A stretch of 59,303 nucleotides of DNA from Rhodobacterales bacterium (GCA_002747035.1 PDRZ01000029.1:1-59303); one strand, 5' to 3'. Counted from the stretch's first letter, positions 1 through 8,473 are shown. A program made the numbers and translations. Notes: generated by a model from the letters alone, not told the origin.

Positions 1-78
1 AGGGTCTTTGCCATCACGATCTCCCGCCTGTTTCTGGTGGAAGTGAATCAGAACAACGGCCCAAAGGGAAACCGCTAA
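1..78 (+). other. possible C-terminal tail of a truncated CDS
   Basis: Frame 1 is open from the window edge to a TAA at 76-78 and would encode about 25 residues ending NQNNGPKGNR. I do not recognise it. It may be the end of a gene that starts outside the window, or chance. The TAAAGC edge of the neighbouring element begins 15 bases later. Confidence 0.25.
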
Positions 79-92
79 TTGAGTACGGACCC

Positions 93-412
93 TAAAGCGT
101 ATTCCTCTCAGTTGGTTTCATATCCTGCCGCGTTGAAGAAACTGTCGCATTCGTCAGGCGTGAAGAAGCCCCAGAGGTTTCCGTCAGAGATTTCCAAAAG
201 CACGCCAAAAACCGTCATGTGACCTTGCGACGCGTTTTTCGGTGGGCGTATTTTCCTGTTCGGCCAGTGCGCCCGCCAGTTCAGTCGCGCGCGCGCAATT
301 CAACGGGATGCGGTCTGCCCGTTTCTGACCTCCCATATCTGCCTCAAAGACAGGAAATCACAGCTCAAACCCTTTGGAACTCCCCACTCAGATCAGAATA
401 CACACGCTTTGA
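93..412 (-). pseudogene. IS630-family transposase remnant (3' end, frameshifted)
   Basis: Reading the minus strand, the frame ending at the TGA at 108-110 contains FTPDECDSFFNAAGYETN, a typical C-terminal signature of IS630-family transposases. Just upstream, an adjacent frame carries DGFWRAFGNL, which fits the preceding helix of the same family, so at least one frameshift has occurred. Only roughly the last 60 codons can be traced; the catalytic DDE residues are gone. The left end is TA followed by AAAGCGTATTCC (93-104). Near the other side, at 396-411, an imperfect inverse match (AATAC ... CGCTTT) may be the second terminal repeat. The element lies between the window edge and the histidine kinase stop at 423. 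The family call rests on motif recognition. Confidence 0.45.
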
Positions 413-422
413 TTTCTGATAG

Positions 423-1814
423 TTACCCGGAAATCTCCGGCTGGTTTTTCGGCAGCACAACCAAGAACTCCGTGCCCTCCTGGCCGGTACGTTGCAACGT
501 CAGACTGCCCCCATGACCCCGCACCAGTTCTGCGGAAATCGCCAGACCAAGCCCGGTTCCCCCTTTTCGAATTCCCCCCTGAAACGGCGTGAACAAGTGT
601 TCCTGCGCTTTGAGAGGGAGGCCCGGACCAGTGTCGGCGACTTTGATCCACCACACCGCGTGATCCTCTCCCGCCTGCACCGTAATTTCCCCTGGCTGAC
701 CCGTCGCGACGATCACCTGACGCGCGTTGCGCACGAGGTTGGACAGAACCCGGTATAGCTGTTCGGCATCGGCTGAAATCTCCAGATCATCCGGGACATC
801 CACCAGAAAACGCAATGGGGAATCCCCGGCGGCAAGCTGTTCAGACGCCACAACATCTTCAACGATATCAAGAATTTGAACTCGGATAATGCGTGGAACC
901 GGCTCCTCGGCCTTGCCAAAGGCGAGCGTGTTTTCGCAAAGCGACACCGCCCGGGAAATCGAGTTGACCAGCTTGGGTGCCATGCGTTTGACCCCCGGGT
1001 CCTCGGACATTTCGATTCGGTCAGTGAACAACTGGGCGCTGGTCAGGATGTTACGCAGGTCGTGCGAAATCTTGGCCACGGCGCTGCCCAGTTGGGCCAG
1101 CCGTTCTTTCTGTTTCAACGCCCCCGTGAGCTGTGTCTCAAGCGACTGTAACGCATCCTCGGCTTCACGCAGTTCGCTCACCCCCGCGCTTGGCACAATC
1201 ACCCGCCGCGCATCTTCCGGATCTGCGGCATAGCTTTGCATCTGCGCCACGACACGCTTGATCGGATGGACCAGAAACACCCGCACAGCCAGAAAAAGCA
1301 GGATCGCGGTAAAGACCGAAATGACGGCGGACAGGGCCAGAATCCGCAGCCCATAGTCGATCATCGCCATACGCAGCTTGGCCGTGTCCATGGTCACTTC
1401 GATCAACAACCCGGCCTCGCGCACGGGATTGCCAATCACCCGGATCACCCGTGGCGTGCGATCCGTCAACCGACCCAATGCGTCGCCAATAAGCTCGAAT
1501 GCCGGGGCATCGCGCAGATCGAAGGTTTCGTGGATCGGCTGCGGCATGGGAGAGGACAGCATCAACTGGCGCGCCTCGTCACGGCGCAAAACCACGTTGA
1601 ACACCTGCGCATTGCGCAGCAGTTCTTCTTCCAGATCCGCATCAATCATGTCATCGGCCAACAGGGCCAGGGATGCAATCTGTGCCCGTTCCAATCGCGA
1701 CAGAAGGTAATCTTCCCGAAACCGCGCAATGGAGGGCACAAAAATCAGAACTTCGGCCAACATGACAAAGATGGTGGTCAGGATCAAAAAGCGACCCGAC
1801 AAGGAATTCAGCAT
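423..1814 (-). CDS. sensor histidine kinase (HAMP-HisKA-HATPase)
   Basis: A 463-residue membrane sensor kinase that should autophosphorylate on histidine and pass phosphate to an unlinked response regulator; none is encoded next to it. Transmembrane helix 1 is at about residues 8-30, a roughly 120-residue periplasmic sensor region follows, helix 2 is at about 156-182, then HAMP to about 235. The H-box is SHDLRN with His251. The ATPase domain shows the N-box (NLVRNARQ, about 359-366), the G1 box DTGPGLP (394-400) and the G2 box GTGLGL (419-424). It is the third gene of a minus-strand run after a TVP38 protein and an FAD oxidoreductase, 79 bp after the latter, so it may sense a signal linked to their activity. 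The ATG at 1814 leads directly into helix 1. Its ligand and partner are unknown. Confidence 0.9.
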   Translation of the reverse strand: MLNSLSGRFLILTTIFVMLAEVLIFVPSIARFREDYLLSRLERAQIASLALLADDMIDADLEEELLRNAQVFNVVLRRDEARQLMLSSPMPQPIHETFDLRDAPAFELIGDALGRLTDRTPRVIRVIGNPVREAGLLIEVTMDTAKLRMAMIDYGLRILALSAVISVFTAILLFLAVRVFLVHPIKRVVAQMQSYAADPEDARRVIVPSAGVSELREAEDALQSLETQLTGALKQKERLAQLGSAVAKISHDLRNILTSAQLFTDRIEMSEDPGVKRMAPKLVNSISRAVSLCENTLAFGKAEEPVPRIIRVQILDIVEDVVASEQLAAGDSPLRFLVDVPDDLEISADAEQLYRVLSNLVRNARQVIVATGQPGEITVQAGEDHAVWWIKVADTGPGLPLKAQEHLFTPFQGGIRKGGTGLGLAISAELVRGHGGSLTLQRTGQEGTEFLVVLPKNQPEISG

Positions 1815-1893
1815 CCACCCTCCCGATTTCCGCCCCTGTTTTCAGGAACCTGATCCGTTTGCCTGTGCCACCCCCATGCGATGGCAACTGCGT

Positions 1894-3318
1894 TCAGGGC
1901 AACCAGCGTTGCACCAGCCGCACCACCTGTTTCACCCTAGGGTTATCAAACAATCGAGGTGAGAAATAGGCCCCCGCCGCCCGCTTGTTGATTTCGGCAA
2001 TCGTGGGATAGGGCACCACCATGGCGGCAATGCCCGACATTTTCATTCCATTGGCAATGGCAAGAGACCAAGTGGCAATCAACTCACCCGCCTGATGGCC
2101 CACGATCCCCGCCCCCACAGGACGGCCCTTGACCACCATCACCTTGATCAGGCCTTTGGTTTTGCCTTCCGCGATTGCGCGGTCATTGCCAGCGTATTCG
2201 AACCGGATCACCTCGACCTTGTCGCCATGTTTTTCACGCGCCTCGGCTTCGCTCAACCCCACCTGCGCCAGTTCCGGCGCGGTATAGGTGGCGTGAGGGA
2301 TGTGATCGGTACGTTGCCTGGCGGGCAGACCAAACAGGGCCGAACGGATGATCAACCCGGCCTGATACCCGGCTACATGTGTGAACTGTTTGCCCCCGGC
2401 GACGTCCCCAATGGCGTAAACTTTGCGGTTGCTGGTTTTCATGGACGCATCCACGATAATGCCCGCGCGGTTATGGGAGATCCCGGCGGCCTCAAGGTTC
2501 AACCGGTCGATATTGGGCGTGCGCCCAACGGCCATCAACAGGTGACTGCCTTTGAACACGCGACCGTCCTGAGTTTCGACCTCAATCGCCCCTGCTGTGC
2601 CACGTATTTCCTTGGCCAGGGCATTTTCGGCGATTTCGACCCCTTCCGCGCGCATCTGCTCCAACACAACCCCGGCCAGTTCGGGGTCATCGCGGCCCAG
2701 CGCCTTGTCCCCTTCGATCACAGTGAGCTGAACCCCAAGGCGGCGATGCGCCTGCGCCATTTCCATGCCGATCGGACCACCGCCAATGATCAACAGGTGA
2801 TCCGGGCGCTCGGTATCGTCAAACAGAGTTTCATTGGTGAGATAAGGCACTGTTTCCAATCCGGGAATCAGCGGAACAAACGGAGAGGATCCGGTTGCGA
2901 TCACGATCCGCCGGGCGGTGATTTCGGTATTCCCCGCCCTGACCTTGTCGGGGCCGGTGAACGCACCGAAATCTTCGATCACCTTCACCCCCAAACCTTC
3001 GAAACGCTCCACGCTGTCATGGGGTTCGATGGCTGAGATCACCTCCGCGACATGGCGTTTGGCGGCGGCGAAGTCCACCTTTGGGTCCACAGGGGGCACG
3101 CCGAATGCCCTCCCGACACGCTGTGCCTGTGCCGTATTCCCCGCGGCAATCAACACCTTGGATGGAACACAGCCATAATTGAGGCAGTCCCCGCCCATCT
3201 TGTGCCCCTCCAACAGGACCACATCCGCCCCCATTTGAACCGCGCCTGCCGCCATCGACAATCCACCGGACCCCGCGCCGATGATCAGAATATCCGTTTT
3301 GATCTTGTCCAGTGTCAT
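1894..3318 (-). CDS. mercuric-reductase/lipoamide-dehydrogenase-like FAD oxidoreductase
   Basis: A 474-residue flavoprotein disulfide oxidoreductase. An N-terminal FAD-binding GAGSGG (14-19) is followed by the redox-active disulfide GGDCLNYGCVPSK (Cys45, Cys50), an NAD(P)-binding GGGPIGMEMA near 178-187, and a second FAD contact YAIGDVAGG near 305. The C-terminal interface lacks the usual HxHPTxxE pair of lipoamide dehydrogenase; the equivalent stretch is VPYPTIAEINK, so the catalytic histidine is replaced by tyrosine, and the C-terminal Cys pair of MerA is also absent. It is therefore not a normal E3 subunit; a true lpd lies at 28684. It sits between a TVP38-type membrane protein and a histidine kinase on the same strand. 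Family members are often linked or fused to TVP38 domains. The substrate is unknown. Confidence 0.85.
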   Translation of the reverse strand: MTLDKIKTDILIIGAGSGGLSMAAGAVQMGADVVLLEGHKMGGDCLNYGCVPSKVLIAAGNTAQAQRVGRAFGVPPVDPKVDFAAAKRHVAEVISAIEPHDSVERFEGLGVKVIEDFGAFTGPDKVRAGNTEITARRIVIATGSSPFVPLIPGLETVPYLTNETLFDDTERPDHLLIIGGGPIGMEMAQAHRRLGVQLTVIEGDKALGRDDPELAGVVLEQMRAEGVEIAENALAKEIRGTAGAIEVETQDGRVFKGSHLLMAVGRTPNIDRLNLEAAGISHNRAGIIVDASMKTSNRKVYAIGDVAGGKQFTHVAGYQAGLIIRSALFGLPARQRTDHIPHATYTAPELAQVGLSEAEAREKHGDKVEVIRFEYAGNDRAIAEGKTKGLIKVMVVKGRPVGAGIVGHQAGELIATWSLAIANGMKMSGIAAMVVPYPTIAEINKRAAGAYFSPRLFDNPRVKQVVRLVQRWLP

Positions 3319-3366
3319 GTCCTCATGTGCCTCGAATGGGGCGTCGTTGTTTTGATGAAAGCAGCG

Positions 3367-4086
3367 TCAAACCGCTTTGCCACGCACCAGATTGATGGCA
3401 ATCGGCAAGGCTGCGAGCCCACACAGACCGAGAATTGGCAACAGGATATGCGGCTCAAAGATAACTCCAGGATTCGGAGTTTCCCCACGCTCAAACACCT
3501 CGCCCAGCCCCGCCCCGACCGACGTGTAAACCACCCCTCCCGGAATGATACCGAAGAACGTGGAAATCACGAAGCGGCGTAAAGGCACCTCAAGAAACGC
3601 TGGCAACAGGTTGGCCACAAAGAACGGCACCGCAGGCACCAGCCGCATCAGGAACAGCATGGACCATTGGTTTTCGTCGATCCCGTCCTTGATGCGCCTG
3701 ACCGCCCCATCCGATTGTTCCAGCCGCGCCCCCAATCGCGCGCCAAGCCCCCAGCGGGCGGCCAGGAAGATGGCCGTTGCCCCAACTGTTGCCGCAGTGA
3801 TGTTGAAAAGCGCCCCGGGAAACGTGGCGAACAGGAAGCCGCCGGTCAGCGTCGCAATCGTTGCGCCGGGCAGGGAAAACGCTACGATCACGGCATAAAG
3901 ACCGATGAACCCAAGAGCCGCCCAGACATAGTGGGCATCGCGAAAGGCAATCAACACCTCTCGATTGTCGCGCAGGGTTTCAAAGCTCAGGTAATCCCCG
4001 AAGAAAATCGCCCCCAGAACGGCCCCCGTTCCGATCAGAACCAAGGGCAGATGGCGCAAGAGTGAGGAAGAAGGTTTGTCGGTCAC
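3367..4086 (-). CDS. TVP38/TMEM64 (VTT domain) membrane protein
   Basis: A 239-residue polytopic inner-membrane protein of the SNARE-associated/VTT (DedA-like) superfamily. Hydrophobic segments lie at about 12-29, 52-75, 78-110, 150-165, 172-195 and 210-232. The VTT core includes FSLPGATIATLTGGFLF, the repeat-flanking MRLVPAVPFFVANLLPAF, and FFGIIPGGVVYTSVGAGLG, with the Pro/Gly re-entrant features typical of the family. The start is GTG at 4086 after a weak GAG. It is first in a minus-strand run with the FAD oxidoreductase 48 bp downstream. VTT proteins are thought to move or scramble lipids or to be proton-coupled; what this one carries cannot be read from the sequence. Confidence 0.85.
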   Translation of the reverse strand: MTDKPSSSLLRHLPLVLIGTGAVLGAIFFGDYLSFETLRDNREVLIAFRDAHYVWAALGFIGLYAVIVAFSLPGATIATLTGGFLFATFPGALFNITAATVGATAIFLAARWGLGARLGARLEQSDGAVRRIKDGIDENQWSMLFLMRLVPAVPFFVANLLPAFLEVPLRRFVISTFFGIIPGGVVYTSVGAGLGEVFERGETPNPGVIFEPHILLPILGLCGLAALPIAINLVRGKAV

Positions 4087-4267
4087 GAGGATCTCTGTCA
4101 GGGGAACGGTCAGGGTTCAGTCTTTGCTATGGTCGTTTGCAGGTCCCTTATAGAGCCGAACATGGGCTGAAAACCCACCCAAAACGCCCCCGGTCACGCC
4201 CGCTTGATCGTTTGCGATTGATACACCGCGAAAATGAGGTGTTTTGACGAGTTTGTAACATTTGCAA

Positions 4268-4292
4268 GGCGGTTTTTGTCACAAAACCCGCC
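4268..4292. other. inverted repeat upstream of the rpmH promoter
   Basis: The arms GGCGGTTTTTG and CAAAACCCGCC are separated by TCA and have one mismatch. The repeat ends eight bases before the -35 box of the rpmH promoter, so it could be an activator or repressor site, or a leftover terminator. The rest of 4087-4300 shows no gene. Confidence 0.4.
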
Positions 4293-4300
4293 GCAGAGGT

Positions 4301-4329
4301 TTGACATGGGGTGAGGCTGGGCCTATAGA
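4301..4329 (+). promoter_or_regulatory. sigma-70 promoter of rpmH-rnpA-yidD
   Basis: TTGACA at 4301-4306, a 17-bp spacer, then TATAGA at 4324-4329: a near-consensus housekeeping promoter 72 bp before the rpmH start. This fits the strong expression expected of a ribosomal protein operon. Confidence 0.8.
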
Positions 4330-4400
4330 CCGGGCTTCAGAATATACACGGACATCCGCGATTCCATTCGCGCCTGCCCAACAAAGCCGGAGACGTTGCG

Positions 4401-4535
4401 ATGAAACGCACCTACCAACCCTCGAACCTGGTTCGCAAGCGCCGCCATGGTTTCCGTTCGCGCATGGCCACCAAAGCCGGTCGCAAAATCATCAACGCAC
4501 GCCGCGCTCGCGGTCGCAAATCGCTGAGCGCGTAA
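4401..4535 (+). CDS. rpmH: 50S ribosomal protein L34
   Basis: A 44-residue, strongly basic protein starting [18 protein letters not shown] and ending RGRKSLSA, which is the full usual length of bacterial L34. It binds 23S rRNA in the large subunit. It opens the conserved rpmH-rnpA-yidD cluster, 15 bp before rnpA, behind a near-consensus promoter at 4301-4329. Confidence 0.97.
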   Translation: MKRTYQPSNLVRKRRHGFRSRMATKAGRKIINARRARGRKSLSA

Positions 4536-4550
4536 GCCCTCGCCGATCTG

Positions 4551-4982
4551 TTGACGGACATGACACCGCCGGAGGCCCCCGACACGAAAACGGGGAATAT
4601 GCCTCCGGCGGTTTCCGTTTGCCCGGAATTTGACATCCGGGTGATGACTGCAAGGTCCCAGTTTCTTGCCGCCGCCCGCGCCAGACGGCAGGGCACCAAA
4701 GCGATGATGGTGCAGATGCGTGCGCGCAAAGATGGCGACCCGACCGTACATATCGGGTTCACCTGCTCCAAAAAGGTCGGCAATGCCGTGGCCCGCAACC
4801 GCGCCAAACGGCGACTGCGCGAGGTGGCGCGGTTGGTTCTGCCCACCCACGCCAGGCCGGGGCATGACTATGTGCTGATCGGTCGCGCCAATGCCACGGC
4901 AGACCGCCCCTTCAAAGAGCTGCAGGGGGATCTTATTTACGCTCTGAAAAAGCTGCATAATTCCCCAACGGATCACAAATGA
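4551..4982 (+). CDS. rnpA: ribonuclease P protein component
   Basis: The protein subunit that assists the RNase P RNA in maturing tRNA 5' ends. The frame allows 143 residues from TTG at 4551; ATG at 4560 and ATG at 4644 (before TARSQFLAAARARRQG) are alternatives, and the family core begins near the latter. The signature is clear: GFTCSKKVGNAVARNRAKRRLRE contains the RNR motif that contacts the RNA. The last codons overlap the yidD start (ATGA at 4979-4982), which suggests translational coupling. Confidence 0.93.
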   Translation: MTDMTPPEAPDTKTGNMPPAVSVCPEFDIRVMTARSQFLAAARARRQGTKAMMVQMRARKDGDPTVHIGFTCSKKVGNAVARNRAKRRLREVARLVLPTHARPGHDYVLIGRANATADRPFKELQGDLIYALKKLHNSPTDHK

Positions 4983-5224
4983 CCCCGCTCGCCCATCTTC
5001 TTGCCCTGCCGATCAAAGGTTACAGGTTGGTCTTTTCACCCTGGGTCGGGTTTAATTGCCGCTATCAACCCACCTGCAGCGCCTATGCACTGGAAGCGCT
5101 GGAAAAACATGGCGCGATCAAGGGTGGATGGATGGCGGCCAAACGGATTGGGCGGTGTAACCCCTGGGGGCAATGCGGATACGATCCTGTCCCTGAACCC
5201 AAACGGGATGAAAGCACCAGCTAA
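4979..5224 (+). CDS. yidD: membrane protein insertion efficiency factor YidD
   Basis: An 81-residue protein of the YidD family, peripheral to the inner membrane and helping YidC-dependent insertion. The family core is plain: KGYRLVFSPWVGFNCRYQPTCSAYALEALEKHG with the conserved cysteines, then RCNPWGQCGYDPVP. It overlaps rnpA by four bases. Its TAA stop (5222-5224) is the first three bases of a 52-bp palindromic repeat. In most relatives yidC follows soon after; here the next gene is ychF on the opposite strand. Confidence 0.95.
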   Translation: MTPLAHLLALPIKGYRLVFSPWVGFNCRYQPTCSAYALEALEKHGAIKGGWMAAKRIGRCNPWGQCGYDPVPEPKRDESTS

Positions 5225-5273
5225 AGCGTCCTGCCAAAAACCCGTGATTCAGTTTTTTTGGCAGGACGCTTTA
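5222..5273. repeat. 52-bp palindromic repeat, type C (stop codon plus hairpin)
   Basis: TAAAGCGTCCTGCCAAAAA pairs with TTTTTTTGGCAGGACGCTTTA around a short centre, giving a near-perfect 19-20 bp stem. The left edge TAA is the yidD stop codon. As RNA it would form a strong hairpin and could end transcription of rpmH-rnpA-yidD. The same sequence, in the other orientation and split by another repeat, occurs at 37326-37489. Confidence 0.8.
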
Positions 5274-5358
5274 GGCACGAAACGTTCCGCTCAAAAGGTC
5301 AGGTATTCCGTATTCCGCTACGCGCCGGGGCAGGCCCGGGACAGGTTCAGGCAGTGGC

Positions 5359-6456
5359 TCAGGCATTGAAGAGGAAATGCAGAACGTCGCCATCCTTGAC
5401 CTCGTACCCTTTGCCTTCCGCGCGCATCTTTCCCGCCTCTTTGGCCGGTTGCTCACCGCCCAGCGCGACGTAGTCGTCATAGGCAATCGTTTCCGCACGG
5501 ATGAATCCGCGTTCAAAGTCCCCGTGGATCACACCGGCAGCCTGTGGGGCCAACGTACCTTTTTTGATGGTCCATGCGCGCGCTTCCTTGGGGCCAACCG
5601 TAAAATACGTCTCAAGGTTTAACAGTTCGTAACCAGCGCGAATCAAACGGTCCAGTCCGGCCTCGCTCAGCCCCATTTCCTCAAGAAACATCTCCGCTTC
5701 TTCGGCTTCGAGCTGGCTGATTTCCTCTTCGATCTGGGCCGAGATAATCACGTGGGAATTACCTTGTTCAGCGGCCATGGCGGCCACCTTGGCGACGTGT
5801 TCATTTCCTTCTGCCGCCTCGGATTCCCCTACGTTACAGACATAAAGCACCGGTTTTGTCGACAGAAGCTGGAGCATATTCCATGCTTTCCGGTCGTCTT
5901 CATCGACCTCGACCACCCGCGCGGGTTTGCCATCTTCCAATACCGCAAGTGCCTGTTTCAAAAGGCGTTCCTGTTGTACCGCTTCTTTGTCGCCACCGCG
6001 CACCTTGCGCAGAATATTGACCAGGCGTTTTTCGATCGACTCGATATCGGCCAGCATCAGTTCGGTTTCGATGGTTTCCGCATCAGCCACCGGGTCCACG
6101 CGACCCTCGACATGGGTGACGTCGCCGTCTTCGAAACAGCGCAGCACATGGGCGATGGCATCCACTTCGCGGATATTGGCCAGAAACTGGTTGCCCAGCC
6201 CTTCGCCCTTGGAGGCACCTTTGACCAGACCCGCGATGTCCACAAAGGTCATCCGGGTTGGAACAACCTGTTTAGATTGTGCAATTTCTGCAAGCTTATC
6301 AAGACGTTGATCGGGCACACCGACCTCGCCCACATTGGGTTCAATGGTACAGAACGGAAAGTTCGCGGCCTGTGCGGCAGCGGTTTTCGTCAGCGCGTTG
6401 AACAGCGTGGATTTGCCAACATTGGGCAGGCCCACGATCCCCATTTTGAACCCCAT
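5359..6456 (-). CDS. ychF: redox-regulated ATPase YchF (Ola1 family)
   Basis: A 365-residue Obg-family P-loop protein of normal length. The G1 motif is GLPNVGKSTLF near the N-terminus and G3 is DIAGLVKGAS. The G4 position reads NVGE rather than NKxD, the known change that makes YchF prefer ATP over GTP. A coiled-coil helical region lies around 150-200 and the C-terminal TGS domain ends with GDVLHFLFNA. YchF binds ribosomes and affects stress responses. It is convergent with rpmH-rnpA-yidD and divergent from trpA. Confidence 0.96.
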   Translation of the reverse strand: MGFKMGIVGLPNVGKSTLFNALTKTAAAQAANFPFCTIEPNVGEVGVPDQRLDKLAEIAQSKQVVPTRMTFVDIAGLVKGASKGEGLGNQFLANIREVDAIAHVLRCFEDGDVTHVEGRVDPVADAETIETELMLADIESIEKRLVNILRKVRGGDKEAVQQERLLKQALAVLEDGKPARVVEVDEDDRKAWNMLQLLSTKPVLYVCNVGESEAAEGNEHVAKVAAMAAEQGNSHVIISAQIEEEISQLEAEEAEMFLEEMGLSEAGLDRLIRAGYELLNLETYFTVGPKEARAWTIKKGTLAPQAAGVIHGDFERGFIRAETIAYDDYVALGGEQPAKEAGKMRAEGKGYEVKDGDVLHFLFNA

Positions 6457-6845
6457 GACAGGCCTCCGGTTTACGTATCAGCCTTGGCACATAAGGCGCA
6501 GCGCGCAAAAGGGCAAGGGCGGCGTGGGGAGCAAAAGTTAATCCCTCAAAGCGCCCCCGGTGGCCCAATGCAACGGGGGTGACTTTTGCGCACCCACGCG
6601 GCACAGAAGCGGCACCGGAGAAGGCACCCCCCCAGAAATGCCTCCTTGCACCGAACGTTGCGTCCAAACGTTAACGCTGCGCCCTGTATGCGCCCGGTGG
6701 GACCCCAACCCGCGCAGGGCACCCAGGCGATGGACACGAGACGCGATAGAGACGCGACAGATCGGAGACGGGATGCGAAGGGCAATTGATTTCCCGCCCG
6801 TTTTTCTGCAAACCCTTTCAAGACCAGATTTTCGGAGAGACCAGC
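6457..6845. other. ychF-trpA divergent intergenic region
   Basis: About 390 bp between divergent starts, so it should hold promoters for both genes. No near-consensus -35/-10 pair stands out. AACGTT occurs twice around 6654-6680 as a loose inverted repeat, and GACGCGA-type units recur at 6740-6760. The GGAGAG at 6834-6839 is the trpA ribosome-binding site. Confidence 0.4.
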
Positions 6846-7637
6846 ATGACCCGTATCGACGCCAAGTTCGCCGCCCTTGAGGCCGAGGGCAAGAAGGCGT
6901 TTGTCGCCTATGTCATGGCAGGCGACCCGGATTACGAGACCTCGCTCGACGTGGTCAAGGGATTGCCCGGTGCAGGCGTAGACATCATCGAACTGGGTCT
7001 GCCCTTTACCGACCCGATGGCGGATGGCCCGACGATCCAGCTTGCCGGTCAACGGGCCCTGGATGCGGGCATGACGCTGCAACGCACGCTGGAGCTTGCC
7101 ACCGAGTTTCGCAAAACCGACGACACCACGCCCATCGTTTTGATGGGCTATTACAACCCGATTTACAGCCGGGGCGTTGATACCTTTCTGAGCGATGCCA
7201 GGGCGGCGGGGATTGATGGGTTGATCGTGGTGGATCTGCCCCCGGAAGAGGACGAAGAGCTGTGCCTTCCTGCCCAGGCGGCGGGGTTGAATTTCATCCG
7301 TCTGGCGACCCCGACAACGGATGACAAACGCCTGCCCAAGGTGATGCAGAACACGTCCGGTTTTGTGTACTACGTTTCGATCACCGGGATCACCGGCGCA
7401 GCCGAGGCCGAAGCGGGCGACGTCGCCCCCGAAGTGGCCCGGATCAAGGCCGCAGGGAATTTGCCGGTGATCGTGGGATTCGGCATCAACACACCCGACA
7501 AGGCCGAAGCGATTGCCAGGGTCGCCGACGGCGCAGTGGTGGGCAGCGCGATTGTCAGCCAGATCGGCGCGGGCAAGCCGGTGCGCGAGGTGCTGGATTT
7601 CGTGAAAACCCTGTCGGACGGCGCTCATCGGGCCTGA
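6846..7637 (+). CDS. trpA: tryptophan synthase alpha subunit
   Basis: A 263-residue TIM barrel that splits indole-3-glycerol phosphate into indole and glyceraldehyde 3-phosphate; indole is passed to the beta subunit. The catalytic glutamate and aspartate lie in [14 protein letters not shown], and the phosphate-binding end is seen in [10 protein letters not shown] and [10 protein letters not shown] start it at ATG 6846 (MTRIDAKF), six bases after GGAGAG; the frame is open further upstream but the extra residues do not fit the family. trpB is not in the window, which is common for a split trp pathway. Confidence 0.95.
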   Translation: MTRIDAKFAALEAEGKKAFVAYVMAGDPDYETSLDVVKGLPGAGVDIIELGLPFTDPMADGPTIQLAGQRALDAGMTLQRTLELATEFRKTDDTTPIVLMGYYNPIYSRGVDTFLSDARAAGIDGLIVVDLPPEEDEELCLPAQAAGLNFIRLATPTTDDKRLPKVMQNTSGFVYYVSITGITGAAEAEAGDVAPEVARIKAAGNLPVIVGFGINTPDKAEAIARVADGAVVGSAIVSQIGAGKPVREVLDFVKTLSDGAHRA

Positions 7638-7681
7638 CAGCCCGCCTCGCTGTTGCCTTTGCGCCCCGGTTTCCGTCAGCC

Positions 7682-8473
7682 ATGCTTTTCCTGATCAAGA
7701 TCCTTGTCACCCTTGTGGTGGTCGTCGGCCTAAGCTGGATCGCCGAGCGCGCCGGTCCCAAGGTGGCCGGGGTGTTGGCGGGCTATCCCCATGGGATCGC
7801 CATCGTGCTTTATTTCATCGGGGTGGAGCAGGGTGTCGGTTTTGCCGCCGATGCCGCGTTATTCGCCATGGGAGGATTGGCCGGGAACGTGGTGCTGGCC
7901 TATGTCTATGCCCGGCTTGCGCATGCGCAGACCCCTGGCAATGTGGTGTTGGCATTGCTGGGCAGTGTCGCGGCCTTTCTGGCCGTTGCGCTGGCCCTGC
8001 GTCCGTTGGAGTTGAACGCCTGGGCCGCCAGCGCGGTGACGTTGGGCGCGGTTGTTCTGGTGTCCGCGTTGATGCGGCGTGTGGCGCAGGGGGGGATTGC
8101 CCGCAAACCCAGGATCGGCATGAAAGAGGTGGTCATTCGCGCCGCCCTGGCCGCCGCAATTGTGTTGACTCTGACCGGGCTGGCACATGTGGTCGGGCCG
8201 GTCTGGGCCGGGCTTCTGGCCGGGTTCCCGGTGGCCTCGATGCCGCTGTTCCTGATCATTCACCTCGAATACGGGCCCGCCGCCGTGGGTGCGGTCATTG
8301 GGGCCTATCCGTTCGGATTGGTCTGTTTGCTGGTTTATACCGGCACAGTTGCGTGGAGCTTTGCCGCCTTTGGCATGGGGCTCGGCACGGCGGTCGGGTT
8401 TGTCGCCGCCACGGTTTATCTTCTGGCGCTCATGGCGGTCAGCGGGTTCAGAACCCGACGGCGCGGCGCGTAA
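7682..8473 (+). CDS. integral membrane protein with internal duplication
   Basis: A 263-residue, very hydrophobic protein with about eight predicted transmembrane helices and little outside the membrane. Two halves carry matching motifs: KVAGVLAGYPHGIAIVLYFI in the first and VWAGLLAGFPVASMPLFLII in the second, each a G-x-LAG-(Y/F)P turn entering a helix. This suggests an ancient duplication, as in many small transporters. I do not recognise a characterised family; it resembles uncharacterised small permease-like proteins. It starts 44 bp after trpA on the same strand and may be co-transcribed. Its function is unknown. Confidence 0.75.
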   Translation: MLFLIKILVTLVVVVGLSWIAERAGPKVAGVLAGYPHGIAIVLYFIGVEQGVGFAADAALFAMGGLAGNVVLAYVYARLAHAQTPGNVVLALLGSVAAFLAVALALRPLELNAWAASAVTLGAVVLVSALMRRVAQGGIARKPRIGMKEVVIRAALAAAIVLTLTGLAHVVGPVWAGLLAGFPVASMPLFLIIHLEYGPAAVGAVIGAYPFGLVCLLVYTGTVAWSFAAFGMGLGTAVGFVAATVYLLALMAVSGFRTRRRGA

